Position numbers and translations under genes: made by a program. A model generated the notes under the pieces. That model was not told the DNA's origin. It made no database searches and saw nothing but the letters and a program-made list of their open reading frames with translations. Positions 52,566-61,703 of a stretch of 64,000 nucleotides of DNA are shown in pieces. Each line of letters opens with the position of its first letter. Within the stretch, counting starts at the first letter, position 1. The stretch is from Erythrobacter sp. KY5 (GTDB lineage Bacteria > Pseudomonadota > Alphaproteobacteria > Sphingomonadales > Sphingomonadaceae): assembly GCF_003264115.1 (NCBI RefSeq), contig NZ_CP021912.1, forward strand, positions 1,781,001-1,845,000. The letters are read 5' to 3'.

Positions 52566-53522
52566 CTATACTCCGGCAAGGATGGTCTGCGCAAATCGTG
52601 CGGGGTCGGCATTGCCGCCGGTGAGCATGATGACGGTTCCTTCATCGACCGGCACCTTTCCCGCCAGCGCGGCGGCAAGCGCGGCAGCGCCGCCCGGTTC
52701 GATCACCATGCGCAAGTTCGCAAAGGCCCAGCGCTGCGCCTCGCGCACCTCGTCGTCGGTCACGGTGACGCCCGGCTCGGCCCGTCCCTTGAGAACGTCG
52801 AGGTTGATCTGCTTCGTTGCCGTTGGCTGCAGAGCATCGCAGATCGTGCTTGGCGCATCGTCGGCTGCGCTCACGACTTCGCCTGTCGCGAGCGCGCGTC
52901 CCACCATGTCCCAGCCTTCCGGTTCGACCACATGCACCGCCGCATCGGGGCAGGCGAGCGCAAGTCCCGCCGCAAGCCCGCCGCCGCCGCAACACACGAT
53001 GAAGCGGGAAGGGGAGTGGCCAAGCTGTGCCTGCGCCTCGATCCCGGCGCTTCCTTGCCCTTCGATCACCCATGGGTCGCCGAAAGCATGGACCAGCGTT
53101 CCGCCCTTCGCCTCGATCAGCCGCGCGGCAACTTCGTCGCGATCTTCGCCGGGACGGTTGTAAAGCACGACTTCGGCCCCGAGTGCGCGGGTGTTGGCCA
53201 GCTTCACTTCAGGAGCATCGCGCGGCATCACGATGGTCGCCTTGATCCCCAACCGTTTCGCTGCCCACGCAACGCCCTGCGCATGATTGCCTGAGGAAAC
53301 CGCGACAACGCCGCCTTCGCGTTCTTCGTCCGAGAGCGATGACAGCCGCCACCAGCCGCCCCTGATCTTGAACGCGCCGACGGGTTGCAGGTTCTCCGCT
53401 TTGACGAAGGCGCGCTTACCCGCAATCTCGACCGAAAGGAGCGGCGTTGGTGGCAGGATCGCGGCAATGCTTTCGGCTGCTGCCAGCACGCCTTCGCGAG
53501 TCGGTTTGCGTGGTCCGCTCAT
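52566..53522 (-). CDS. PLP-dependent threonine/serine dehydratase
   Basis: 318-residue fold-type II PLP enzyme that deaminates threonine or serine. The PLP lysine is in GAFKIRGG near residue 51, the substrate loop is SSGNHAQG near 78, and the phosphate-binding glycine loop is CCGGGGLAAG near 180. There is no C-terminal ACT regulatory domain, so it is the short catabolic (TdcB-like) or serine-racemase-like form. I chose the ATG at 53522 (MSGPRKPTREG). It lies 97 bases upstream of btaA on the same strand; a functional link is not apparent. Confidence 0.9.
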   Translation of the reverse strand: MSGPRKPTREGVLAAAESIAAILPPTPLLSVEIAGKRAFVKAENLQPVGAFKIRGGWWRLSSLSDEEREGGVVAVSSGNHAQGVAWAAKRLGIKATIVMPRDAPEVKLANTRALGAEVVLYNRPGEDRDEVAARLIEAKGGTLVHAFGDPWVIEGQGSAGIEAQAQLGHSPSRFIVCCGGGGLAAGLALACPDAAVHVVEPEGWDMVGRALATGEVVSAADDAPSTICDALQPTATKQINLDVLKGRAEPGVTVTDDEVREAQRWAFANLRMVIEPGGAAALAAALAGKVPVDEGTVIMLTGGNADPARFAQTILAGV

Positions 53523-53765
53523 TGCGCAATCGCTCCCATGATACACCCTAACATGGACCGCATGTTACACGGTCCAAGAGCTAATAAAACTCCCGGATTT
53601 GCGGGCGTTTGACGCTTTACGCTTTTCAAGAATGTTGGGAACCGTAATGCCATGCCAGCGCTATGCCCGATAGCGGCGCGGTAGGAAATGGGCGCCTTCG
53701 TTGAGGCTCTGCGCTCATTGCCCTAAGGAGCCATCCAAGAATCAATTCCAAGAGGTGAAACTCTC

Positions 53766-54977
53766 ATGTCCAAAGTTCTGGTAATCGGCGCTGGCGGTGT
53801 CAGCAGTGTGTGCGTTCACAAAATGGCGATGAATGCGGATATCTTCCCCGACATCCACTTGGCGAGCCGCACCAAGTCGAAATGCGATGCGATCGCTGCC
53901 AGCGTAAAGGATCGCACCGGGGTCGACATCGCCACCTACGAGATCGACGCCGAAGAAGTCCCGGCGATGATCAACCTTATCAAGAAGGTCGAAGCGAGCC
54001 TCGTCGTGAACCTCGCGCTTCCTTATCAGGATTTGCCGATCATGGATGCCTGCCTTGCTGCGGGCGTCGATTACCTCGACACCGCCAATTACGAGCCAAA
54101 GGACGAGGCGAAGTTCGAATATAAGTGGCAGTGGGCCTATCACGACCGCTTCAAGGAAGCGGGGCTGATGGCGCTGCTCGGTTCGGGCTTCGATCCGGGC
54201 GTCACATCCGTTTTCACCATGTGGCTCAAGAAGCACAAGCTGAAGACCATTCGCCAGCTCGACATTCTCGATTGCAATGGCGGCGACCATGGACAAGCGT
54301 TCGCGACCAACTTCAACCCTGAAATCAACATCCGCGAAGTGACCGCGCCAGCTCGCCACTGGGAAAACGGCGAGTTTGTCGAGACCCCCGCGATGGGCGA
54401 GAAGATCACGTTCGACTTCGAAGGGGTGGGCGAGAAAAACGCCTACATGATGTATCACGAGGAGCTTGAGAGCCTGACCAAATTCAACCCGGAGATTGAG
54501 CGCGCGCGTTTCTGGATGACCTTCGGCGATGAATACATCAAGCATCTCACCGTCCTCCAGAATGTCGGCATGACGCGGATTGATCCGGTCAAATATCAGG
54601 GCCGCGAGATCATCCCGCTGCAATTCCTCGCCGCCGTTCTGCCCAAGCCCGAAACGCTGGGCGAAACGACCAAGGGCAATACCAATATCGGCGTGATTGC
54701 AACCGGCGAAGCGCTCGATGGATCGGGTGAAAAGACGTTCTACATCAACAACATCTGCTCGCATGAGGCGGCATATGAGGAAACCGGCAACCAGGCGGTG
54801 AGCTACACGACCGGCGTGCCTGCCATGATCGGCGCTGCGATGATGGTAACCGGCAAGTGGGTAGGAGACGGCGTCTTCAACATGGAAGAAATGGACCCCG
54901 ACCCCTTCATGGACATGCTGAACGAACACGGTCTGCCGTGGCAGGTGAAGGAAATGGACGGGCCGGTCGACTTCTGA
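53766..54977 (+). CDS. Carboxyspermidine/carboxynorspermidine dehydrogenase (saccharopine dehydrogenase family)
   Basis: 403-residue NAD(P)-dependent enzyme that condenses aspartate semialdehyde with putrescine or diaminopropane to give carboxyspermidine or carboxynorspermidine. The Rossmann motif is VLVIGAGGVSSVCVHKMA at residues 4-21, and other hallmarks are LASRTKSKCDAIA, YLDTANYEPKDEAKF and LLGSGFDPGVTSVF. A nearby nspC-like decarboxylase and an ornithine/lysine decarboxylase give the full pathway, so it is assigned to polyamine synthesis and not to lysine metabolism. AAGAGGTG precedes the ATG. Putrescine is the likelier substrate in alphaproteobacteria. Confidence 0.9.
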   Translation: MSKVLVIGAGGVSSVCVHKMAMNADIFPDIHLASRTKSKCDAIAASVKDRTGVDIATYEIDAEEVPAMINLIKKVEASLVVNLALPYQDLPIMDACLAAGVDYLDTANYEPKDEAKFEYKWQWAYHDRFKEAGLMALLGSGFDPGVTSVFTMWLKKHKLKTIRQLDILDCNGGDHGQAFATNFNPEINIREVTAPARHWENGEFVETPAMGEKITFDFEGVGEKNAYMMYHEELESLTKFNPEIERARFWMTFGDEYIKHLTVLQNVGMTRIDPVKYQGREIIPLQFLAAVLPKPETLGETTKGNTNIGVIATGEALDGSGEKTFYINNICSHEAAYEETGNQAVSYTTGVPAMIGAAMMVTGKWVGDGVFNMEEMDPDPFMDMLNEHGLPWQVKEMDGPVDF

Positions 54978-54993
54978 TCGCAGGCCGCATTAC

Positions 54994-55641
54994 GTGTTCA
55001 CGCTCCTGCGACACCGTCTCGGCGAACTCGATGGCCCGAAATGGGCCGCGATCTTCGTATTCGAATTCGTCGTCGTGCTGCTGGGCGTTCTCGCCGCGCA
55101 AATGCTGCAAGAGCGCTTTCAGGCGCAGCAGGCGCGCGCGAATTTCGAGGCGAGCCGGACAGCGCTGAACCGACAGCTCGACAATGTCGGAACCAGCCTC
55201 ATCCAGCGCGGTCTGCAAGCGGAGTGTATAACCGTCAATCTTCGCGAGATTATCGCTTCGGTTGAGGCAGGTCAGCCGCTTCGCGAGGGTGTCTTCACCA
55301 GCCATCCACCCAAGGGCGCGGGCGAATTGACCGCCTGGGACGGGGCGCTGGCGGCGCAAACGCGCAAATACCTGCCCGCGCAGCTTGCGGAATCCTACGA
55401 GTTTCTCGGCCTTGTCGCAGGCGACCTGCGCAATGCGGCGCAACGCGAGGAAACCGATTGGGCAACGCTTGCCCTTGCGCGCAGCGATGCATCGCGCCTC
55501 GGCGACGCCGGGCGCACGCAGGTCTTGCTTGCCGCGAACAACCTGCTCCACGCCTATGAGGGCTGGGAACGCGCACCAGCGACAACGCTCAGGCTGATGA
55601 GGCAAATCGGGGCCGAGCCCAGCCGAACCGCATCCGCATAG
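54994..55641 (+). CDS. Single-pass membrane protein of unknown function (215 aa)
   Basis: Starts with GTG 16 bases after the dehydrogenase stop. One membrane helix lies at residues 18-36 (AAIFVFEFVVVLLGVLAAQM), with the N-terminus probably inside. After it comes a long helical region (QERFQAQQARANFEASRTAL) and an alanine- and glutamate-rich soluble domain. The layout resembles DUF6090/anchored helical proteins common in Sphingomonadales, but I cannot name it with certainty. It may be cotranscribed with the polyamine dehydrogenase. No catalytic motif is visible. Confidence 0.6.
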   Translation: MFTLLRHRLGELDGPKWAAIFVFEFVVVLLGVLAAQMLQERFQAQQARANFEASRTALNRQLDNVGTSLIQRGLQAECITVNLREIIASVEAGQPLREGVFTSHPPKGAGELTAWDGALAAQTRKYLPAQLAESYEFLGLVAGDLRNAAQREETDWATLALARSDASRLGDAGRTQVLLAANNLLHAYEGWERAPATTLRLMRQIGAEPSRTASA

Positions 55642-55809
55642 TCCATCGCGGCGATACACCCTGCAGCCAGGACGTGCTTTCGGGTCTCGAGGCGTTGGAT
55701 TTGGGAGCCGTCCAAGGCAACGATTAGTCAATCCCCGGTTGCCTATTACACGTTGGACCGCAGCACATGTTTGCGTTAGGCGGTAAGGCTGGCAGCAAGG
55801 GGTGGACTG

Positions 55810-56346
55810 ATGCCGCAGATCGGGTCGACATTGATTGAAGTGGTGCTCGGGGACATCACCCAGATGGCATGCGATGCCATCGTCAACGCTGCGAATTCCT
55901 CTCTTCTGGGTGGCGGAGGCGTCGACGGCGCAATCCACCGAGCCGCGGGCCCCGACCTCGTGCACGAATGCCGATTGCTGGGCGGTTGCAAGACCGGGCA
56001 GGCCAAGACTACCAAGGGCTATAACCTGCCTGCCAAGCACATCATTCACACGGTCGGGCCGGTCTGGAACGGCGGTGACAACGGTGAGCCGGAATTGCTT
56101 GCCAGCTGCTACCGCCAATCGCTCGATCAGGCGAGCAAGGTAGGAGCGCGCGACATTGCAATCCCTGCCATCTCGACCGGTATCTTCGGCTATCCCGTCG
56201 CCATGGCGGCCGAGATCGCGGCGGCGACCGTGATTGACGAAGTGCGCGCACGGCCCGACGCTTTCGACCGCATCGCTTTGGTCTGCTTTGGCGATGGTGT
56301 AGAAGAAGCGTTCATGCGGGCCACATCGCTCGCGCTAACCGACTAG
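55810..56346 (+). CDS. Macrodomain protein (O-acetyl-ADP-ribose deacetylase-like)
   Basis: 178-residue stand-alone macrodomain of the MacroD/YmdB type. Visible are [20 protein letters not shown] near residues 15-34, then [15 protein letters not shown] and the phosphate loop [14 protein letters not shown] near 121, the three classical parts of the ADP-ribose pocket. It hydrolyses O-acetyl-ADP-ribose or removes mono-ADP-ribose from proteins. It lies between two polyamine genes and ends 33 bases before the decarboxylase gene, so it may share its transcript. Confidence 0.92.
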   Translation: MPQIGSTLIEVVLGDITQMACDAIVNAANSSLLGGGGVDGAIHRAAGPDLVHECRLLGGCKTGQAKTTKGYNLPAKHIIHTVGPVWNGGDNGEPELLASCYRQSLDQASKVGARDIAIPAISTGIFGYPVAMAAEIAAATVIDEVRARPDAFDRIALVCFGDGVEEAFMRATSLALTD

Positions 56347-56379
56347 CGCGCGAGGCCATGCACGCCTATCTGGGCGGCC

Positions 56380-57573
56380 ATGGAAACTAAAGCCGGCAAT
56401 CCGGGCGCGTTCGCCCATTTCGATCTCTCCCGCGTCGACAGCCCCTCTTTCGTGGTCGATGCGGCCAAGATTCGCGCAAACTGCCAGATCCTCGCCGATA
56501 TCCGCGATGCAGCGGCAACGGATGGCGCATCGATCAAGGTTTTTGCGGCGCTCAAAGCCTTTTCGATGTGGTCGGTCGCACCGATCATGGGCGAATATCT
56601 CGATGGGGTCTCGACCAGTGGCCTTTGGGAAGCGCGGCTGGCGAGCGAATTCTACGACGGCGAGATCGCGACATATTCTGCGGCATTCAAACCGGAGGAT
56701 CTGGAAGAAATCTGCCGTTTGTCCGAGCATGTGATCTTCAATTCGCCCGCCCAGATGCAGCGCGCCGCGTTGATCCTGGACCAGGCGCACCTGACGGGCG
56801 GCGACTTTTCGGTTGGGCTGAGGCTCAATCCCATGGTCGCGACCGGAGAGGTGCCCAAATACGATCCGAGCGCACCCGGATCGCGGCTTGGCTTCCCGAT
56901 CGACCAGCTCACCGAAGAGCATATGGAAGGCGTCGAGGGCATTCACTTCCACAATCTGTGCGAGCAGACTTTCGAACCGCTGCGCCAGACATGGGACCGC
57001 GTGTTTGACGTGATCGAACCCTATTTCGGTCAGCTCAAGTGGATCAACATGGGCGGCGGCCACCACATCACCCGCGCCGATTACGAGCGCGACGACTTGG
57101 TCGAATTCCTCCGTGACGCAGCCGAGGATACAGGCGCAGAGATTATCATCGAACCGGGCGAAGCGGTGGCGCTGGATGCGGGTATCCTTGTCGGAACGCT
57201 GCTCGACACGGGCTTCAACGATGTGCCGATCGGTATCACTGATATCAGCGCGACCTGCCACATGCCCGACGTTCTGGAAGCGCCATACCGTCCGGCCATG
57301 CTGGGCGAGCTGGCGGATGAGGAGCAGATACCGATCCGGCTTGGCGGCCCGTCCTGCCTCGCGGGCGACGTGATCGGCGATTATCGCCTGCCGGTCCCTG
57401 CCGATCCGGGCGCGCGTTTCGCTTTCCTCGATCAGGCGCATTATTCGATGGTGAAGACCAACACGTTTAACGGCGTCCCGCTGCCCAGCATCTGGCTGTG
57501 GGACAGCGACACTGACGCGCTGGAATGCGTGAAACGCTTCGAATACGAGGATTTTCGCGACCGGCTTAGCTGA
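56380..57573 (+). CDS. nspC: Carboxyspermidine/carboxynorspermidine decarboxylase
   Basis: 397-residue PLP enzyme of the alanine-racemase fold that decarboxylates carboxy(nor)spermidine to spermidine or norspermidine. The PLP lysine is in FAALKAFSMW near residue 53, the family phrase SRLGFPIDQL is near 166, HFHNLCEQTF near 190, NMGGGHHITR near 223 and EPGEAVALDAG near 265. It pairs with the dehydrogenase at 53766. This alternative route avoids decarboxylated SAM; no speD or speE was seen in the window. Cytoplasmic. Confidence 0.92.
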   Translation: METKAGNPGAFAHFDLSRVDSPSFVVDAAKIRANCQILADIRDAAATDGASIKVFAALKAFSMWSVAPIMGEYLDGVSTSGLWEARLASEFYDGEIATYSAAFKPEDLEEICRLSEHVIFNSPAQMQRAALILDQAHLTGGDFSVGLRLNPMVATGEVPKYDPSAPGSRLGFPIDQLTEEHMEGVEGIHFHNLCEQTFEPLRQTWDRVFDVIEPYFGQLKWINMGGGHHITRADYERDDLVEFLRDAAEDTGAEIIIEPGEAVALDAGILVGTLLDTGFNDVPIGITDISATCHMPDVLEAPYRPAMLGELADEEQIPIRLGGPSCLAGDVIGDYRLPVPADPGARFAFLDQAHYSMVKTNTFNGVPLPSIWLWDSDTDALECVKRFEYEDFRDRLS

Positions 57574-57609
57574 CGCTCGCAGCCCCGTGCTACCGAAGCG
57601 GCTTACGCT

Positions 57610-58575
57610 TTAGCCTTCAGAAATCATCACACGCCCGCGTTCGTTCTGATTGATCGCAAGCGCCAGCCGCGCCATCGCGCCGAATTGTTCGGCAGCCTGT
57701 GCGACCTTGGCGCGGTCGTCGCGCGCGTTCATCGTGCCGCTCTCGAACAGATTGCCGCTTTCGACCACGATGACCAGTTCGCCCGCGCTGAACACCGCGC
57801 GCACGGCATCACCGCCAAAGACCCGCTCAAGCTCCAGAAGGTGCTCGACATAGGAAGGGTGGATGAGCACGCGTGCTTCGACCTGGTCGTCGCTGTAAAC
57901 CTCGAATACGTCTTCGAAATCGGGATGGACCTGATCGACGAAATCGAGCCGGTGGCCATCGAAGGTTACATGGTCGGCCCTGCCGCCAAAGCCCCACCAC
58001 TTCTTGTGCTTGCCTTTGCGCTGGAGGAGGGTGGTCGAATGGAAATCGCGCCCGAACCCCATGTCGATGATAGCCCCGCGAAAAACCGTGACCCAGCGCC
58101 TGTTCTTTCCTGACCCACGCCGTTCTTCGAGGTGCGCTTCATAGAGGTTGAACCGGTGGCCGGAGAGCTCTCCGAACCAGCGATCTTCAAAATTCCTGCG
58201 GTCGCTTGACGGGAGAAGCGAGAATTTGCGGGCGGTATCGTATTCCCATCCGGGCGAAACTTCGTGATCGTATCGAATGCCAAGGTCGGCCGCGATCGCG
58301 GAATTGATCCCGACCTTCACGTTTTTCTTGGCCTCGGCGATTACGGCATAACCCCAGGCATAGGCAGCGCCGCAAGCGGCAACGGCGATGAAGATTTTGA
58401 AATTCCACGCGATTACCGGGAGGAACCACATGACGCCGAAAAGCGGCAGGCAAATCAGCGCACCATAAAACCAGCGATCGCGAGCCTTCGCCTTCGCTTC
58501 GGCGCGCACGGCTTCTTGCTCAGCCAGCCATTGGCCAAGCTCGCCATCAAGAAGCCGCTGGATGTCCGCCTGCAT
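57610..58575 (-). CDS. DUF3137 membrane protein
   Basis: 321-residue protein with two adjacent membrane helices near residues 36-55 and 58-80 (LICLPLFGVMWFLPVIAW, FKIFIAVAACGAAYAWGYAV), flanked by a charged N-terminal helix and a large soluble C-terminal domain. Wording such as FNLYEAHLEERR, TVFRGAIIDMGFGR and FVDQVHPDFEDVFEVYSDD identifies DUF3137. These genes commonly sit beside lemA, as here where lemA is divergent 84 bases away. Function is unknown; the pair is thought to act at the membrane. Confidence 0.85.
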   Translation of the reverse strand: MQADIQRLLDGELGQWLAEQEAVRAEAKAKARDRWFYGALICLPLFGVMWFLPVIAWNFKIFIAVAACGAAYAWGYAVIAEAKKNVKVGINSAIAADLGIRYDHEVSPGWEYDTARKFSLLPSSDRRNFEDRWFGELSGHRFNLYEAHLEERRGSGKNRRWVTVFRGAIIDMGFGRDFHSTTLLQRKGKHKKWWGFGGRADHVTFDGHRLDFVDQVHPDFEDVFEVYSDDQVEARVLIHPSYVEHLLELERVFGGDAVRAVFSAGELVIVVESGNLFESGTMNARDDRAKVAQAAEQFGAMARLALAINQNERGRVMISEG

Positions 58576-58659
58576 AACCCCCTCGAACGGCAGAAAACTG
58601 CCCTTTTCTTTAACCTTCCCTCGCTACTATAACCCTGCCCGGTAAAGGAGGGGTGGACA

Positions 58660-59217
58660 ATGGAAATGTTCGGTTGGGTAGCGTTGGGCGTACTTGCGCT
58701 GATCGCGGTGATAGTCGTTGCGATCTATAACAATCTCGTCGGGCTGAGGCAGAATGTGCGTCAGGGAACCGCCGATATTGACGCCCAATTGCGGCAGCGG
58801 CACGATCTCATTCCCAACCTCGTCGAGACGGTCAAAGGTTATGCCGGGCATGAGAGTGACACGCTCGAAGCGGTGATCCAGGCACGCAATGTTGCGGTCA
58901 AGGGCAACCCCGACAGCGGTAGCGAGCAGGGTCTGCGGGTCGCGCTCGACAATCTGCTGGCGCTGGGTGAAGCCTATCCTGACCTCAAAGCGTCCGCCAA
59001 TTTTCAGGAACTCCAGCGCGAGCTGGCCGATATCGAAGACAAGCTTGCCGCCGCGCGCCGCGCCCTCAACGCAGCGGTGTCGCGCTTCAACACAGCGCGT
59101 GAGAGCTTTCCGGCGGTTCTGTTTGCAGGCGCCCTCGGCTTTCAGGAAGCCGATTTCAACAAGCTCGACGATTCAGAGCGCGGCACGGTCGATCAGGTGC
59201 CGGGCGTCGCTTTCTGA
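58660..59217 (+). CDS. lemA: LemA family protein
   Basis: 185-residue LemA protein: one N-terminal membrane helix (WVALGVLALIAVIVVAIYN) and a long helical domain with the family phrases QNVRQGTADIDAQLRQRHDL, IPNLVETVKGYAGHE and DIEDKLAAARRALNAAVSRFN. The end FPAVLFAGALGFQEADFNKL is the typical C-terminus. GGAGGGG precedes the ATG. It is divergent from DUF3137, the usual partner. LemA proteins are membrane-bound with unclear function. Confidence 0.93.
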   Translation: MEMFGWVALGVLALIAVIVVAIYNNLVGLRQNVRQGTADIDAQLRQRHDLIPNLVETVKGYAGHESDTLEAVIQARNVAVKGNPDSGSEQGLRVALDNLLALGEAYPDLKASANFQELQRELADIEDKLAAARRALNAAVSRFNTARESFPAVLFAGALGFQEADFNKLDDSERGTVDQVPGVAF

Positions 59218-59366
59218 AATCGGAAGGAACCTTCGCTTTCCTCACACATTTTGTTTGCGAATCCGCGCATCGTGACTATATGCGCGCTTCCGCTGCCCCA
59301 AGGGACGTACCGCAAGGCAGCCTCGAACCGTTTGGTTGAACACTGAACCTTAGGGGGTCCCTTGAG

Positions 59367-60572
59367 TTGCGCACATTTCCTGACGCCAAGGCTGTAGCAC
59401 GGGCGCTTGAGCCCGAAGAACCAGTCATCCTCAACCGCCCGCACGCAGCGCGGCGAGCGGCGAAGTATTTTGTCGAGAATTTTCCTGGCAAGGTTCTCTA
59501 CGCAGTCAAGGCGAACCCCGCTCCCGATCTGATCGAAGTCCTGTGGGATGCAGGCGTGACGCATTACGATGTCGCGTCGATTGCCGAGGTGCGCCTTGTG
59601 CGCGGGCTGCTGCCTGATGCGAATCTGTGCTTCATGCACCCGATCAAGCGCCGCCGCGCCATTGCCGAGGCGTATCATGAGCATGGCGTAAAGACTTTCA
59701 GCCTCGATACAATCGAAGAGCTGGAGAAGATCGTCGAAGCCTGCTCCGACCCTGAAACGGGCGAGCCTGCGACCGATCTGCGCCTGTGCGTGCGCCTGCG
59801 CGTGTCGTCGGAATATTCGGAGCTTTCGCTTGCGAGCAAGTTCGGCTGCGACCTGCTCGAAGCGCCGCAACTACTTCAGGCCTGCCGCCAGCATTGCGAC
59901 TGGCTGGGCGTTTGCTTCCATGTGGGCAGCCAGGCGATGACGCCGTTTGCTTTCGTGCAAGCGCTCGACCGCACCCGCGCCGCCATCGCAGAGGCGTCGG
60001 TCGTGATCGACATGATCGACGTGGGCGGCGGTTTCCCGAGCATTTATCCGGGTATGGAGCCGCCCCCGCTCGAAGACTATTTCGCGATCATTCACCAGCA
60101 CTTCTACGCGCTCCCCATCGCCTATAACGCAGAGCTGTGGTGCGAGCCGGGCCGGGCGCTGTGCGCGGAATATTCGAGCATGATCGTGCGCGTCGAAAAG
60201 CGCCGCGGGAATGAGCTTTACATCAACGATGGCGCATACGGCGCGCTGTATGACGCGGCCCATGTCTCATGGCGCTTTCCGGTAAACGCGCTCGAAGATG
60301 ACTTGCGCGATGCGGTTGAGGATTTCGCGTTTTACGGCCCGACCTGCGACGATGCGGACTACATGGCGGGGCCGTTCCCGCTTCCCGGAGACATCCAAGC
60401 CGGCGACTTTATCGAGATCGGCATGCTTGGCGCATACGGCGCGGCTATGAAGACCGGCTTCAACGGCTTTGGCGACGCGGAAATCGTGATTGTCGAAGAC
60501 GAACCGATGATGAGCCTGTTCGACGGCAGCCGCCAGCGCGAAGCGAGCGATAATGTGGTGAGCTTGCGTTAG
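59367..60572 (+). CDS. Ornithine/lysine decarboxylase (fold-type III PLP)
   Basis: 401-residue PLP decarboxylase. The PLP lysine is in VLYAVKANPAPDLI near residue 48, the glycine loop is DVGGGFPSIYPG near 221, EPGRALCAEY is near 265, and the active-site Cys/Asp pair is GPTCDDAD near 330. Length and motifs match alphaproteobacterial ornithine or lysine/ornithine decarboxylases, which make putrescine or cadaverine. The start is TTG 59367 with AGGGGG about 12 bases upstream. With the two carboxyspermidine enzymes it completes putrescine-to-spermidine synthesis in this window. Confidence 0.92.
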   Translation: MRTFPDAKAVARALEPEEPVILNRPHAARRAAKYFVENFPGKVLYAVKANPAPDLIEVLWDAGVTHYDVASIAEVRLVRGLLPDANLCFMHPIKRRRAIAEAYHEHGVKTFSLDTIEELEKIVEACSDPETGEPATDLRLCVRLRVSSEYSELSLASKFGCDLLEAPQLLQACRQHCDWLGVCFHVGSQAMTPFAFVQALDRTRAAIAEASVVIDMIDVGGGFPSIYPGMEPPPLEDYFAIIHQHFYALPIAYNAELWCEPGRALCAEYSSMIVRVEKRRGNELYINDGAYGALYDAAHVSWRFPVNALEDDLRDAVEDFAFYGPTCDDADYMAGPFPLPGDIQAGDFIEIGMLGAYGAAMKTGFNGFGDAEIVIVEDEPMMSLFDGSRQREASDNVVSLR

Positions 60573-60582
60573 GCGAGAGTGC

Positions 60583-60939
60583 TCAGCCGTGCCGCCTGAG
60601 CCGCCATATATGTGCTGACGCCATCAGCAAACCACCGACAAGCGTCGGTACGGTCGCGTCGATGCCGAATGGCTCGGCCAGCAATGCCCCTGCGATAAAC
60701 GCCATGCCTGAGAGCACAGGCACCAAAAAGGTGAGGCTTCGCGCGGACGGAGCCTTCGCGATTACGGTGACTGACGCTGCGATGGCCAACCCGGTTAGCA
60801 GCCAATGCACCCATTCGGTCTCTGCCATGCCCGCAACGAAAGGCAACGTGACCGCGATGATCGGAAGCGCGACGCAATGTACGATGCAAGCCAGGCTCAG
60901 GGCCGCAGCCGCACGGTCATAGGAGGCGGTAGCGGACAC
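60583..60939 (-). CDS. MerC-domain membrane protein
   Basis: 118-residue membrane protein with four helices and the MerC signature SLACIVHCVALPI near residues 14-26, where two cysteines flank a short turn in the first helix. MerC is a mercury importer in mer operons, but many MerC-domain proteins lie outside them. Here the gene starts (GTG) one base after the DUF1826 gene, behind a Zur-like site, so zinc or another divalent metal is a better guess than mercury. Confidence 0.85.
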   Translation of the reverse strand: MSATASYDRAAAALSLACIVHCVALPIIAVTLPFVAGMAETEWVHWLLTGLAIAASVTVIAKAPSARSLTFLVPVLSGMAFIAGALLAEPFGIDATVPTLVGGLLMASAHIWRLRRHG

Positions 60940-60940
60940 T

Positions 60941-61543
60941 TCAGTCGCCTCTTGCCGGGTTCAGAACCAGCAGAAGCCGCTTCTCACCTGTCGCGCTGAT
61001 TGGCGGGGACCGGTGGATCGCCGGCTTGTTGGTTGCAAGCTTGCCCTTGAAGACACCGACATCGCCCGTTGCCAGACTGTTTATCGTGCGCGGCTCCTCT
61101 CCGGCCCGCAAGCGCTCGACCTCTTGATCGTCAAGCCACTGAGTTCCCGTCCCGAAATAGGTCGTGATGAGCCGCGTTGAAACGTAGTCCGCGTGAAATT
61201 TGCGGCAGGCGTCATTGGTGACCACCACCAACCGCAAATCGAGCGCGTCGACGTCAGCGATCGCGCTGAACTTGTGAGCAAGCATCGCCACGTCCTCAAC
61301 CACTGCCCTGCAGATCGGGCTTCGCGCTGCTCCACCAGAATACAATTGTTCTGTCAGTGTCCGCTTCATCGCCGAAACTTTTTCGGTGAAACGGAGATCC
61401 GGCTTCATTTCATTCACGAAATCTGCCGCTTGGGGCAGGGGCGCGCGTTTCCAGACCGCAAGATTGCAGCTGCTTTCGCGGATATCGCCGAGGATTTGCG
61501 CGTCGTTAGAGAAACGGGCGCTGCGGTCGAGAAGCAAGGACAT
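60941..61543 (-). CDS. DUF1826 family protein
   Basis: 200-residue soluble protein of DUF1826. Typical wording is RKFHADYVSTRLITTYFGTG near residue 115 and ALDLRLVVVTNDACRKFH before it; H.D spacing and the later NKPAIHRSPP resemble a metal-binding double-stranded beta-helix. The family is often controlled by Zur and found with zinc-homeostasis genes. Upstream of the start is a Zur-like palindrome, and a MerC protein follows, which supports that view. The reaction is unknown. Confidence 0.85.
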   Translation of the reverse strand: MSLLLDRSARFSNDAQILGDIRESSCNLAVWKRAPLPQAADFVNEMKPDLRFTEKVSAMKRTLTEQLYSGGAARSPICRAVVEDVAMLAHKFSAIADVDALDLRLVVVTNDACRKFHADYVSTRLITTYFGTGTQWLDDQEVERLRAGEEPRTINSLATGDVGVFKGKLATNKPAIHRSPPISATGEKRLLLVLNPARGD

Positions 61544-61561
61544 GGGGCTTGCGGGCCTTTA

Positions 61562-61580
61562 GATGTTATACCGTATCATC
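61562..61580. promoter_or_regulatory. Zur-like operator before the DUF1826-MerC genes
   Basis: GATGTTATACCGTATCATC is an imperfect palindrome that matches the Zur pattern built on GTTATA-N2-TATAAC in proteobacteria, with mismatches in the right half. It lies 19-37 bases upstream of the DUF1826 start, a position suited to repression. Confidence 0.55.
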
Positions 61581-61703
61581 ATCAGGTATGACGGTCTGCT
61601 TGGAAATTCAAGTCTCGCCAATGCAGCGGGGCGTGACAATCGGCGCACTGCCAACTGGCAGGCCGCTGTTCCAACATTTCGGGCTGTGATGGGTAAAAGT
61701 GCC

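Noticed and set aside
53742..56118. Two long minus-strand open frames over the polyamine dehydrogenase and the macrodomain gene
   Set aside because: Both are shadows of well-recognised plus-strand genes and contain no motif.
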